Shown piece by piece: positions 51,665 through 64,000 of a DNA stretch of 64,000 nucleotides. The translations under genes were made by a program, and so were the position numbers. The stretch comes from Homalodisca vitripennis (lineage: Eukaryota > Arthropoda > Insecta > Hemiptera > Cicadellidae). The stretch covers positions 53,235,501-53,299,500 of the forward strand of contig NC_060208.1 in NCBI RefSeq assembly GCF_021130785.1, given 5' to 3'. Under the pieces are notes generated by a model, which did no database searches, was not told the origin of the DNA, and was given only the letters and a program-made list of their open reading frames with translations. How positions within the stretch are numbered: the first letter of the stretch is position 1; the number at the start of each line of letters is the position of its first letter.

Positions 51665-53117
51665 TGGCTGAACATAACCCGTATTTTCAACTCGCGTGTT
51701 GTATTGTTTTAAATACAAAACAGAAGTAGCCTTGCTATCCGCGGCATTTGTTCTCTTCTCAAAGAGATTTATTTTTAGAGTATTTCAAACAGTCTTTTGG
51801 AGTATTTCTCCTTGACTAAAACTCGTAAATTTAACGACAACACAGATTATTCCTACATCCGGTAACCCGTTTACATGAAAGCCCTGTAAGGCATTGAAGT
51901 AACAAGGCATTATATGTTATTACGAATTATTATAATACAGAATATTTTGACTACATTTTCAGGGATTATTTAAACATCTTTAATTGTGAAAACCCATTAT
52001 GTCATGTATTTTGAGTCTAAATTGCTATATGGCAATTTTTCCCTTTCATAAAGTTACAACTACAGAAAACTTAATGTTTTAAAGATACAGTATATATTAC
52101 CAATAATTGCTTAATCGTACTAAAATTCAAAGTTTAAGTGAAGAATCGTTTTTGTCAATCAAACCTTTATAAAAACTCAGGTTAAACCATTGGAAATGTA
52201 TTACTCGTTATTTGTTTGCTGAAAAATAAAACAGTGGTTTTACATCCAACGGTAGTTGTTTTATTTGAAATTTATCTTCAAGTCTAAACTTGTTCATCAG
52301 AAGTATGGCAACGTTATTATTACCACCATGTGGGTAAAATTCATTAGAACCATATGTTAATGATAGGATTAAAGACGACAGTCTAAACTCAGACGTCTCG
52401 TTGGGACCCTCCTTCTCACCAATTGTTATAAAAACTAAGTTAAATAACATAACATCGAAATATCCTTGTTTTATAAAATTTATATAGTTTCTTTTGTATT
52501 TAAGTGTCATAACTTTTAAAACTAAAGATTTTACACTTACTAGCAAAGCAATTGGGAAACTTAACAAGAGACTAGGATGCTCATTTAAAATGAGACATCT
52601 AGAATACGTTACACTTTTTCTAAAACAAAGGAGTGATAAGCGCCTAAGATTTAGTATTGTTCATACATCAAACCATCCATTTATAATCTTTAATCACACA
52701 TTGTCAGTACAGACCGAACCATCTACCACGAACCGCAGCTAGCGCATGCGTAAAAGCGGCTGTCCTCCTCTCTCCAGTACGCTTTGACTTCAGTATTGGT
52801 ATATTATCAGTAGCGCATGGACTTTGGACCTAGCTGTAACTTGGTCGAGTTACGAGAGGGGTAGGCTACTTGCGGGAGTTGGGGAACCGTATCACCCCCC
52901 CCCTCCCCCCACCCAAACTATGCTTCACGCTTGCTGGCGCGATCTGTAACAATCGTTAACCATAACTACTCCGCTTTGTTACAAAATATAAAAGATGAGA
53001 TCATGTTTACTTCATTTGCTTAATACATTCGATTACTTGGGATTAGACGTTCTCGACTCATAATATTTCAGAAAATCTATTCTTAAGGACACCAAGTTAA
53101 CTCATTCGAAAGCAAGA
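51662..53117. other. Intergenic DNA, no gene seen
   Basis: It includes a C-rich tract at 52892-52915. The reading frames on both strands near 52208-52742 overlap and carry no known motif. Confidence 0.45.
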
Positions 53118-53409
53118 ACGTAGCCAGTAAATATTATTGGGGGTTAAGACAACTGATATTTTTCCCAAAATGGACAGAAAGTAAGGCTCCATTTTGTTCC
53201 TTAAAAAGATCTTGTATCTGTGTACACGAGATATGAGTGAGAACGATCTTTCAGCGGTACATTGCAGTAATACTGAATTACTTAAATATAATAATACTCG
53301 TAAATAATAATACGAGTAAATAATAATACTCGTTTACTAAAAAAAGTGATTGAAACAGTTGAAAAAATATGTTGGGTCTGGACCCTTTGGACCCCCTCGC
53401 TGGCTACGT
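53118..53409. mobile_element. MITE-like repeat with CGTAGCCAG ends
   Basis: ACGTAGCCAG (53118-53127) and its inverse CTGGCTACGT (53400-53409) bound 292 bp. The bases just inside include GGGGG and CCCCC. Such CGTAGCCAG termini are common in hAT-like MITEs. No matching target duplication was found, so the true ends may differ. Confidence 0.4.
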
Positions 53410-55687
53410 CTTTGTCCGAAAGGTATTGTTTATACAATATAGATGGCCACAAAAGCACAGAAATCTGATTTTTTCAACAATTCATGCCAGACTGCGCTTA
53501 AACACTCAACCCATAAACCTCGTGGTGGCTAATTTTAACTCCATGAATCCGCCTCGAGGGCACAACTCTAGATTTTATAATTACTGAATTTATTGCCGTG
53601 TACATGTATACACAATCGCGTTAATTTATGTCTTCAAAATCACGAAATTAATAAAAACTGCATTGGTTGTCAGATGGAAGAAGGTATTCCCTTTGTTTCA
53701 AAGATACTATCCTACGAATATACAAACATTCGTAAGTCGTGTAAAGGTGAGTGTGTGTGAGTTAACATGTAAATCAGTAAACTGGATATTATTGATCTGG
53801 ATCCGTTTCTTAGCCGTGTCTCAGATTAAAAGAATCTGAGTCTTCGCAAAGATGGTTAAAATCGATAAAATATTGTCTGTACATAACAGACCGACAAGGA
53901 AGTGAGTTAATAGATGCTAACACGTGTGAGACCATGCTCGTTCATCTCAGTTTTCATTTTAGTTTGTTATGAAAATGTCGTTAAGCTAAAAAGTGTATGC
54001 TGTCTATGAAACCAACCAAACCAATAAAGTAGGCTAACTTTATACAATGTTGTGTTAATAAGTTACCGGTGCTAAAAAATGTTATGCGATTAATCTTTAT
54101 ATTACACTATGCTAATTTATTATTCTGTTTTTTCGTTACCACATGAGAGTAACTTTTTGACAGCCCAATCAGCACTTCCAATGGCCCGATGTTTACCCTG
54201 TTAAACAATGACATAGTGATCCCATACAATTTCATACCAAGTTTCAACCCTTTAGAATTGCTCGTCCGATACGTATCGTGCGTACAGACAGACAGAAATG
54301 TAATTTCGTTCATTAGCAACTGATGGGAGAAGCTTCGCTGAACGGTCAGCCAATTAAGAGTGCAATATAATGGAAAAGGCCAAGTAAATAATGATTTAAT
54401 AATTAAATAGTAATAATAATAATAATTTAATAATTTGAATTAATTGACAAAAATGATTGAAATCTTTTATAAAATAATTATAGATGTTTATGTGTTATAA
54501 TTCAAGATTCGTAGTTTATCTCCCAATTCCATTAAATATCATAAAGTAAAGTTTCTCTACCAGAAAGAATGAGTACTGCATGCAGTGATATATCTATAGG
54601 CTATATGTTTTACATAATGTAAAATTCAGTAAAAAGCACTTTTCATAAAATGTTTTAGGATTTTATTTAATCGAATGCATTTCTAGACGAGACACGTTCC
54701 CATTGTAAGTTTGAGACGGGTTTTGTTTAAGCGAATTAGAGATGTTGAAAGATATTCTTAAACTAATTTATAAACTTTGTGTAAGAGTTTATAATTTTAA
54801 TACACATTGATACACTCCTAATTTGATATCCACAAAGATTTAAGTGAGTGGCAGACGATCAATTTCATTTTTAGGGGATTTTTCTCTGACTATTTAAAAA
54901 AAAAACAGGTTGTACACTTATATAAACATACGAATTAGATCTCGACTTCTAGATTATTAACACGTATAGGCTATAACTCTGGTAAGAACTGTCATCACAA
55001 TTGATTGAGAGAAAAAAAAACACAAATCGGTTTCTGCATTAAAAGAAAATGATTGCCCACAATGAAAATAGTACGGTAACATTTTTCAAAATTCGAGATA
55101 TGCACCTTTTAGGCATGGCTTGTACCATAATTTGAATTGGCATATATACAACTCGCAAAATATTTCCGGCACTGCCATGTAACGTAAACAAATGTAAATC
55201 ATTAAAAATTACTATACGTCCAGTGCACAAAATTAAAATTACTGTAATATGATTCTATGATGCTTGGATTTATTCCCACTTATATCGTAAAAACATTAAA
55301 TGTGCGTACTCAAATAGTACAACAAAGTAACAAATAAAATACCTTTTTATAGACATGTCCTATATAGGCTACGCATACAATTAGCTTTACTCTAAAAAAA
55401 TTGCAATTTTGTATGTTCTATAAATGTTGCACGATTTATATGTTGTGTCTAGATAGGCTATGGATTTAAATGAATAAAAACATTTTCCTGAGTTCCGTAA
55501 ACAATAAAAAATAGTGATTGGCTTGGCACACATTTTTATTTATATTACCTTTTAATTACCGCTCAGTAGGTATTTAACTTATCACAACTAAGTTAAAAGA
55601 AAGTACAAAATTCAATTTAAATATCTGTAAATGCTTCATAGTATGGGTTAATCTCTCCAGATACTTTGCCACTCGTCCAATATGTAG
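53410..55687. other. Intergenic DNA with one interspersed repeat
   Basis: No gene is seen apart from the repeat copy at 54148-54297. Confidence 0.5.
54148..54297 (+). repeat. Interspersed repeat copy B
   Basis: Shares ordered phrases with 40630-40800 (see there). It ends GTACAGACAGACAGAAATG, a short tandem tail. Confidence 0.45.
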
Positions 55688-55759
55688 TCCTCGGTAGTAT
55701 AGTGGTCAGTATCCCCGCCTGTCACGCGGGAGACCGGGGTTCGATTCCCCGCCGGGGAG
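55688..55759 (+). tRNA. tRNA-Asp (anticodon GUC)
   Basis: Seventy-two bases fold into a full cloverleaf. The acceptor stem TCCTCGG pairs with CCGGGGA (one T-G pair), the D loop is intact, the anticodon loop reads CTGTCAC with GTC, and the T arm is GGGG-TTCGATT-CCCC with discriminator G. A and B boxes are canonical (TAGTATAGTGG, GGTTCGATTCC) and there is no intron. A T-rich stretch (TTTATTTTTG) follows at 55761 as the pol III terminator. CCA is not encoded, as expected for a nuclear eukaryotic gene. Confidence 0.97.
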
Positions 55760-57127
55760 GTTTATTTTTGCATCTGGTTATAAACAGTTTCTTATCCTCC
55801 ATGTATCAATTACTATTTTTAGAGGTTGATTAGCAATATATTATAGGTATTGAGTTTTTTTTAATATTTTTAAAGTAGCATTAAACAAAATACATCCGTT
55901 TGCAGTATGGTATGGGTATAATTCTAATGTTGTAGGCCTAGGAAATTCAATAAAAATAACCTTGGATATTCTATCTTCAATATATTTCTGCAGATGCTGT
56001 AAATATTGCAAAGTCCACAAATTAATTGATTATTAGTGTTAATTCAGTTCTCAACTCAATATCGCTTTTAGTAAAGCTGATAAAGACTCCCAATGTGATT
56101 TCAACGTGTTTATGCAGTTAAAGTTTGGTGTATATTATTAATATCTGTAAATGTTTTATTTTACTATTAATACAAATATGAAAAAATCGGGATACTGACT
56201 TGTAGCAGGATATTATAATTACAGCAGGAACACATACCAGCTTGCCGTTTCATTTAGGGAAAGAACTATATGCTATACTACAGGAATATGATACTGCAAT
56301 TTTTTACAACTACAACATTTATTGTTTTTATTATTTTGACATTTTACGATTATGATAAGGAAGAAGCTGTTTTGTCACTGTACGCCTTTGAAATCGTATT
56401 TTATTCTATTAGTAAAATAATTATTCATATTCTTACGTTTACCAATTCGAAGGAAAAACAAGTTATTACATAATTATTAATGTATTGTTTGGCTTTTTAC
56501 TTCTTTCTCCTCCATTAAGTACTGGAATCATTGTAATGGAACACACTATTTTACATCACTTTTCAATGAAAATATTCTCTGAGTGAAAAGAAATATTTTG
56601 CGTATTAATTATTAAATTTAGTATAAATATTGATTAAGTGAAAATCTTAATATTTTGAATAACCTCTTTGTACAGGTAATAAGAAACAAACATTATTAAA
56701 AAAGTAAATATTCGAGTGATTAGGTATGCAAATAAATAGTCAATCAAATGCTATACAAAATGGTTCACAGCAAAACAACTTTCTTACATAAAAGTCTCTT
56801 TTAAAAATTGTAAGCAATTGAATATTAATTTTAGGTAAAGTGTTATTTAAATCGTGGTACTGTAGTAACTACACACAGAATTATATTCTGTCACAATTTG
56901 AGATGTGTGTTTGACTTTTTAATATAAACAACAAACATTTACAGTTTTTAACGTGGTAAAGTGATGATTAAATTTTTAATATCTGTGTTAAATATTTACT
57001 TTTTCACTTCACATTATTTGTTGATTTTTCAAATTGAAATGCTTACACAGTGAATAGGAACTCAACAGACAATACTTAAAGTGAGGTAAGCTTTCTATAA
57101 TTGGTGTCTTACTGTCCTAAACTTAAA
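55760..57127. other. Intergenic DNA, no gene seen
   Basis: AT-rich. A 67-codon hydrophobic frame at 56270-56473 has no recognisable family. Confidence 0.5.
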
Positions 57128-57530
57128 CTAGCAGTTGCCCGCGGCTTCACACACAGTTTTGCCGGCTTTGCGAGTGTATGTGCACTTCTATACTTTCAAG
57201 ATAATAAATGCCAACTAATGTAAAATAGTGGTTAAATTAATTAAACGTGTAGTTGTGATGTCATAAAACAATGTTTACACAACAGTTGACTACATTTAAC
57301 AGGCTCTTTCAATTAATAACATTTGCTTACTGTAATGTAACTTACAGACCAAGATAATCATTCGCAACTTTAGAGAACAGTGAGTTGTAACCCTGAGGGA
57401 TTGTTGAAATAGGAGTAGACCTATATGTTAACCTTAAGAACGTCCATGTAAAATTTCAGTACAATCAGTCCAGTAATTTTTACGTGATTTAGTAAACACT
57501 CTTGTGAATGTTTGATATTTTAATCATCAT
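57128..57530 (-). mobile_element. Degraded Helitron-like element, minus strand
   Basis: The 3' end on the minus strand is GAAGCCGCGGGCAACTGCTAG followed by T, as in the other Helitrons here. Within it, CTGGACTGATTGTACTGAAA (minus) resembles their 5' interior. The 5' boundary is approximate. Confidence 0.5.
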
Positions 57531-60060
57531 CTATTTAATTTCTTTATTTTGTTATCTGTAAATTTAATTAAAAAAACGTAAATATTCTATTATAGTTGGA
57601 GTACACAAGTACTCACATACGGCATAGGTTGAAATTTTGTGAATCGTTAATGCCTTTTCATACTCTAAATACGCATCTATAGATAACAAAATAATGGAAT
57701 TAAATGTAGAATTATTAAAATATATGCTCGAACATTACAATTGTCTGGTGTTCCAATTAATCTCAAACCAGCAGTGGCTGAATTGTTTTGCCGTAGTTGG
57801 AATTAACTGAAAGAATCCAATAACACTGTCAAATCCAATATATCAATCCAATTGATTCCAGCCAACAGAATTACCAGCGAAACACAGCGCTAATCACAGC
57901 ATGTTGTGGTGTTTGTTTATTGTGTTTCGGATTGCCCAATTATAGAAATATTAAATTTGCACGGAAATCAGATGTTGCTGTTATTCCCGCCATTCGGGCG
58001 GAAGTTGTACAACAGTTCCTGTTAATCCTGTGGTTCCTCCCCTGTTGTAGGAATGGACTCGTCCTCCTCCCCCCTCCACATGATGGTTGTAGATGCCAAC
58101 GCCAGAGAGCAGTGTAGTTCACAGTTGCAGTTGTTGCCAAGAGTGCGGTGTCAAGTGAAGTTCGCCCTCGCGGCAAAGTCACGCTCATTTTGTTTACATT
58201 GCGGTTTTTTAAATTAAAACCGTAGTAAAATTCATTGTGTGATTTATGTATAGTTATTTTATGTCGAAGACTAATAAAATATACGTTTTAACCTGTGTGG
58301 ATAATGTTTAACTCAACATCGTGATATTTTCAGTGTTTACTATGTGTTTTTGTGTTTACCATGAGTGATTTTTGTGTTTTTGGTGTTTATTTGTAATTGA
58401 TTTGGAGTCTTCTCAATCCATAGGAGAATTTTCAAGTTTTTGGTCGATTTTCTGATAGGATGCGCAGAATAAGTGGTGAGAGATTTGTCCATCTGGTATT
58501 ATTGACACTTAATTTAGTTAGAGTCACTATTTATACAAAGTACTTTAATTGTACCTATTTATTTTAAGTCTTATTGCACACTAAGATAAGTTTAGTGTGA
58601 AATAAGACCCAGCCGGCACCTACGCTACGTCAGTGCGATTGCAGATTGCAAGGTGCATGGCTCGGAACGGTACCTGGATTTCCTTTTGTGGATTGAGGTT
58701 AAGTAGGCCCGTGTATTACAGGTTATCGCTAAGATTCCTAGAACTATGTTAACAATAATCAAAATCAGCTGTACATCTGTTCCGTTCGTGGACCCGCTTT
58801 CTTTTTCTTCTCCATTGTAGTCCACTTATTGTTGTTTGTGAAACTCGCTTCGTGGTCGAATCTTTTGTTGGCCGGCTGTCTCCTGTAAATCTCCATTTGT
58901 TACGTTAGGTTTTTACATATTACGTACTTGAAAATACCTTAACTACTATTTTATTAATTAGCAAAAATGCAACTAACTGAACCTAGTGTACTTATTGTGT
59001 ATTGTTTCAAAAGGAATATTTAAAGGAAAACTTTGGAAAATGAAATTATGCAAAAAATTACGTTAAAAAAGTTTTAATTATAATTAACCCAAAAGTAATT
59101 ACGATAAACAAAATAAATTTAAACAACAACCTGAAATGTGTTGGTTTAAAATCAGTAGTGTAAAAAGGATTACTATAAATTTAAAGAGAAGAAGAATAGA
59201 TTGCAGTTTCTTGAGAAATCATGAGTATATATAAGTATAATCATTTGTATAATATGAAAGATTATTCCTAAAAATAACAAAATCAATTAAAAATGATTAT
59301 GAAATAACTCCGTGAAATATGTTTGACCAGATACCATTAATAAATAATTGTACGAAATTAGTTTCCTAGGTCAAATAAACAGCAAGTGAAAATTTATATT
59401 ATTCAAATCACGAGTTGGAGGATTAAATAACGTGTCACATTCTGTTGACTCGTGAAACATCTGGAGACTTAGAATTTTATTATGCCTGTTTTCATTGAGT
59501 TATTGTATAAGCTTTTTACAGCATTGTGAATTATAATGAATAATCGATTTGTGACTTGAAGATTCATTTGCAAGGATGGTTTTATTGCTGTTTCCATAAC
59601 AGATTCCCTTATATCAGAGGGCAATAATGAACTGCAGAAAAGTGGTATATATGGCGCAAGAACCCTCTCGTCATGTAGCATTTAAATAAGGAAGTAATAT
59701 ATGCCTAGGCAATATCATCGGCAAAAACAGTGATTTTACCCTTAAATGGACTAAAGTACAACTCATTTATGTAAGTACTAAACATTTTCGTCTCTAGTAC
59801 CCAGCCTTGGGGAAATCCACATTAAATGTTATAGCTGCTATTATAAGTGTGAATTCATATAAATCTTACAAAATCGCTTGTTTAAATGGCGGTAAATTCA
59901 GGTTTTTAACGTCTAACGATATATCTAAAATTCTGTTCTCATTTCAAATCATATATCATTAATAATAATGATAAGCTTTAAACGTTTGCAACTGTGACAT
60001 CATACCGCGTATTACGTATCAAGGAGTGGAACTGACACAATCAAACCTTGTGTTTTTCAG
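57531..60060. other. Intron-like or intergenic DNA with a GC-richer block
   Basis: The block 57960-58200 is relatively CG-rich (CCCGCCATTCGGGCGGAAG, CCCTCGCGGCAAAG) and could be a promoter or 5' exon. I cannot define ends. No coding region is convincing. Confidence 0.35.
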
Positions 60061-60120
60061 AAGCGCTTAAGTCTTAACCAGGTAGGATTCCACGAACCAT
60101 GAGTGAAACGGAAATCACAC
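60061..60120 (+). other. Candidate 60-nt host exon with start codon
   Basis: The sequence is preceded by CTTGTGTTTTTCAG (acceptor with pyrimidine tract) and followed by GTAAGTTTCAG (consensus donor). It holds ATG at 60099 in CGAACCATGAG context, giving seven codons and one base to the donor (MSETEIT). It could be the first coding exon of a plus-strand gene whose 5' UTR exon lies upstream, perhaps at 43000-43217 or near 57960-58200, with later exons beyond the window. Confidence 0.4.
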
Positions 60121-63100
60121 GTAAGTTTCAGACACGTAGGCGCGTAGCAAGGTTTGTGATAAGAAAGATAAAGTTGCGCAACGGCCTCGAGCATGCTTTG
60201 TCCTCGAGCATGCTTTGTCGAATGTGAACACAATCAGCTGACAGGTAACCTACGTGGACTTGTTATTGACGGCTCAATGTCAGAGAGGGCGACTATAATG
60301 TGAATAGCTAATTATTCTACTAGTCTATTAAACGAACCTTATTCGTAGAAAAAATTATTTTCTTTTTTACTGTATTTACTAAAAGCTTATGCCCTTTGCT
60401 TGTATTGTGAGATTGTTAAAAAAAACGTAATTTTTCTATTTAATATCAGTTGTAATATTATGATACAAAAATCTAAATGGTAACATTTTCAATGGGTTTA
60501 TATATAACACAAATTACAGTAAATCATCCGGTCATCACTAATGTATCAGTATTTTTGTAAAACTAGAACTTGTGTCAGACGCTTACGTATCTTATCTTTG
60601 TTGTATACAGAAATAAGAATATTTATACGGAGCATGCCGGGGCTCTGTGTTAAAATTACGTTAGTAGATATTACATCTTAAAAAAAGAAATTTATTCTTT
60701 AAAAATCTAGTAAAAATATAGTTTTTGTATTTTGTCGGTAGACCACTCAAATTCAGAGATTGAAAGGTAAAAAATGAGTTTGAAGTTTTGTATGTGATGA
60801 GGTAAAGACTTTTGGAAACAGGAAGTATAACCCAAGTGATTCGTGCTGTTAAAAAAGGTATGTATGGAGCTCGTTGTGAAGGGAAATGTAAACCAAATGT
60901 TGACGTGTTGGGTGAGTGGGTGGTGGCTGACGACGTGGTGTGGGGAGGGGGGTTAATCCGGTGGCCAAATTGAACGTTTGGGCCCCGCTGGGCTAGGCGG
61001 CTTTTTGTGCTGTGTGATCTCCCAAGCTGGGAGGGACAGAAGAGGTATACATCAAGAGATAGTTCAGAGTCTGTTACTCGTCGATTCCTTGACATTCAAT
61101 TCTAAGATGGCTTCTCCGTTATTGAGATTTGTAGATTATATTTCTGATGTAAGCTATAATTCAAAATCTGGAACCATTTTCACAAAAAGCACAAATTCCA
61201 CATTACTAATCGCACCTAAGCTGTTACTTAAGTGTCCATGTGTTTTATGTCGTGATGTTTTTACAAGAGCAACAAAATCATAATTCAATCGTATTTAAGG
61301 AATAGGAGTTCGAAATGTTCCATTATTAAGTCTTGAGGGTTTGCATCTTTTCTAGTCTTCAGTGTCATATTCTAAAACAAAAGGTTTTTAGCATACAGAA
61401 AAGTAAACATTAGTCCACGAAACTTTGTATTTTTTGTACATAATATGTAACGGTAATAAATGGTCCTTGTTTTTATGCATAATCACGAATAACTTACTGC
61501 ATTATCACCGACAACTAAGTTGAATATTTCCTCGATCAAAGTTTTGTTTAAAGTAATTAGAGCGTAGTTTCTCTCAATTTGTATAAAAATATATGAGTAA
61601 CAGGAAATATGCTTTTGAAAAAAAAAAAAAAAAAAAAATAGAATGCCGAACAGCTTGAAACGCTTTGAACAAACGAGTAAACAAACAAAAATTCAGAATG
61701 AATACACAAAATTTTATGAATTTGTTTAATAGGTTACATTGCACTCATAGTAACTTAGTTTTTTTAATAAGTTTTGTTATTTTAAATATGCTTATACAGA
61801 ATTTATAAAATGTTTTAAATATTGACAGTTTGAAGCAAAACATGTATTTTGACTATTAAGAAAATCTATTGTGTGAAGTTCCCTTGGTGAATCGCGTTTT
61901 TCTAAAAGTTTGTTTTTAAAATCACCAGTGTAAAGGTGTAATGTACCTTTACGTTTGTTCTACTTGCACAGTAAAATCAAGGTTTCTAGTAAAACAACTA
62001 TAAATATTTTATACCATAAGCGAGTGGTTTTGTTAAAAATAAAGGCATTTGTTTATATCACACAACGTAATAGAATTAAGCCAAGGAACCGGAATGTATG
62101 CTGAATTAATTTGGATTAAGAACAAAGTAAATGTAACAGTTGAAACATTTTAAAACATTTAAGTCGTGTAAACTTGTATTGAAGCTTGAAAAAACCGTAA
62201 AAATCCTTCCGCAAATCTTTACTTCTAGATTAGTAGAATGTTATGTGTTGTAATGCTTGGTTGTTACTGTAGTCCATCATCTCTTACAAGTTTGGTAATA
62301 TATGTCGGTGGATATGTTACTTACAAATATGTGTACACTAATTTATCTAAGTTTGGTTTATTATGTTCTTTAAAATATCAATATTTGTTTGCATTCATTT
62401 ATGATTAAAGGAAATTTTGTTAAATTCTCATCTTTATTCGTAATCATTTTTATTTGGGCCTCATTATAAAATGGCTTAAATATCATTCTTCAAATACCTA
62501 TAATTTTAAGCAGTGATGAAAAACAATATATAATTTTTTTGTATTCAGGGAAGTTATCTTAGGCGACTATTTTCCATACTCAAATGTCATTACATTACAC
62601 AAAAAAGTAAACATTTAATACAAAATGGCTTCCTATACCGTTATGAGAATTCAGCGAGGTACGGATATCTAGGTCTTGTTTACTTAAGTATAATGTTCGT
62701 GAAATATGATTACTGAGTATTTTAGAAGCTAAAAACTTCAGTAATCAATATCACTGATATTGATAAAACTTTGTGAATTAGAATATAATGAGCGTTTACT
62801 ATTAAGGGGATCTCCGGCAATGATACTTAAACTTGTATAATGTTTAGGTTTCTAGGAAAGCAAAAACAGATTGATGGAAATCAAAAAATGAGATCAAATC
62901 CTAGTGAGAATTAAATTGTGTCAGCCATTTGTGTGTAAATATGTATATATTTTTTAATATTAGGACTAAAAAAGCGTGTGAGGCCATTTGACAAATTATT
63001 AGTAATATTAAATGTTGTGATGGGACGGAATTTCTAATGAGTTGCCGATAAAAAAGTTATTACATTATTAAAATAATTATCGCACACGAACACCAAATGA

Positions 63101-63192
63101 AAAAAACACCTTAAAATACTAAAATACGGCGCGTCACATCGCCCATGTCTTCTACCTTAGAATCAAGAAATATTCGTAATACCCTACATGCC
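60121..63192. other. Intron-like AT-rich DNA
   Basis: It includes a tandem 17-bp duplication (CCTCGAGCATGCTTTGT twice, 60187-60220) and a poly-A tract at 61619-61639. The overlapping frames at 60661-61283 on opposite strands show no family. No gene is seen. Confidence 0.45.
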
Positions 63193-64000
63193 AACACCTA
63201 CAGTACCTATTCCGTAGTGGCTTGGCAACACCTACAGTACCTATTTCGTAGCGGCATGTCAACACCTACAGTACCTATTCCGTAGCGGCATGTCAACACC
63301 TACAGTACCTATGCCGTAGTGGCTTGGCAACACCTACAGTACCTATTCCGTAGCGGCATGTCAACACCTACAGTACCTATTTCGTAGCGGCATGTCAACA
63401 CCTACAGTACCTATTCCGTAGCGGCATGTCAACACCTACAGTACCTATGCCGTAGTGGCTTGGCAACACCTACAGTACCTATTCCGTAGCGGCATGTCAA
63501 CACCTACAGTACCTATTTCGTAGCGGCATGTCAACACCTACAGTACCTATTGCGTAGCGGCATGTCAACACCTACAGTACCTATTCCGTAGCGGCATGCC
63601 AACACCTACAGTACCTATTCCGTAGCGGCATGTCAACACCTACAGTACCTATTCCGTAGCGGCATGTCAACACCTACAGTACCTATTTCGTAGCGGCATG
63701 TCAACACCTACAGTACCTATTCCGTAGCGGCATGTCAGTACACCGTAGCGGCATGTCAACACCTACAGTACCTATTCGTAGCGGCATGTCAACACCTACA
63801 GTACCTATTTCGTAGCGGCATGTCAACACCTGCAGTACCTATTTCGTAGCGGCATGTCAACACCTACAGTACCTATTTCGTACATGTCAACACCTACAGT
63901 ACCTATTTCGTAGCGGCATGTCAACACCTACAGTACCTATTCCGTAGTGGCTTGGCAACACCTACAGTACCTATTTCGTAGCGGCATGTCAACACCTACA
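63193..64000. repeat. 34-bp minisatellite, continues past the window end
   Basis: About 24 units built on AACACCTACAGTACCTATTC, then CGTAGCGGCATGTC, occupy the last 808 bp. Units vary at a few positions (TTCCG/TTTCG/TGCCG, GCGGCATGTC/GTGGCTTGGC) and a few are truncated (about 63738, 63880). Early units show a four-unit higher-order order. There are no unique spacers, so it is not CRISPR-like. Confidence 0.97.

Noticed and set aside
58625..58825. Minus-strand frame with a hydrophobic stretch, possibly a membrane protein
   Set aside because: It begins at GTG directly after an in-frame stop, has no ATG or credible acceptor, and shows no family motif.
60661..61283. Overlapping 101- and 144-codon frames on opposite strands
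   Set aside because: Neither has recognisable motifs, and they are mutual shadows in a modestly GC-richer block.
63193..64000. CRISPR-like array
   Set aside because: Units of 34 bp follow each other directly with no unique spacers, and the DNA is eukaryotic.

Overview
The window looks like nuclear DNA of an insect. It is AT-rich, has long stretches without open reading frames, carries a canonical nuclear tRNA-Asp gene, and contains Helitron, mariner, Jockey/CR1-like LINE and Gypsy remnants of types common in insects. A hemipteran is a guess from the style of the Helitron ends. No complete multi-exon host gene is visible. The best host signals are a CpG-richer promoter and first-exon candidate ending in a splice donor at 43217, a 60-nt exon candidate with a start codon at 60061-60120, and tRNA-Asp at 55688-55759.

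The dominant object is a 17.3-kb Polinton/Maverick (adintovirus-like) element at 5611-22939. It has inverted termini and a TATATA target duplication, and sits directly beside a mariner-type element (4089-5588). It encodes protein-primed DNA polymerase B (17930-21899), retrovirus-type integrase (16921-17929), FtsK/HerA packaging ATPase (13720-14383), adenain-like protease (11217-11600), a double-jelly-roll major capsid candidate (8248-9451), a penton-like minor capsid candidate (14424-15127, plus strand), a basic PX-like protein, a PLA2-like minor virion protein, a coiled-coil protein, several small zinc-finger proteins and a BRO-family gene. Polymerase and integrase handle replication and integration; the ATPase, protease and capsid proteins form a virion module. 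Nearly every gene carries frameshifts, so this copy looks inactive or is damaged by assembly indels.

The most interesting signal is a shared motif at the start codons of the Polinton genes, TCTA-N5-ATGG inside an AT-rich context. It recalls the TCTA late-promoter motif of the giant virus CroV and its virophage Mavirus. Other unusual points are a gene lying inside both extended termini, an N-terminal zinc ribbon on the integrase that also exists as a separate gene, and IEGSG sites in minor virion proteins that match the adenain cleavage consensus.

Outside the Polinton: a 573-bp hAT MITE with perfect 8-bp target duplication (1370-1942); LINE fragments (23260-23957, 24430-26340, 29200-30930, 47730-47830); a Helitron retaining a broken PIF1-type helicase (26727-29043) and shorter Helitrons (32393-33319, 35221-35749, 57128-~57530); a Gypsy gag-protease-RT remnant on the minus strand (37440-38820); a Harbinger transposase remnant (41946-42430); and a second long-TIR mariner with a broken transposase (44171-46851). 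There are several (TA)n microsatellites, and a 34-bp minisatellite with higher-order structure runs off the window end (63193-64000).
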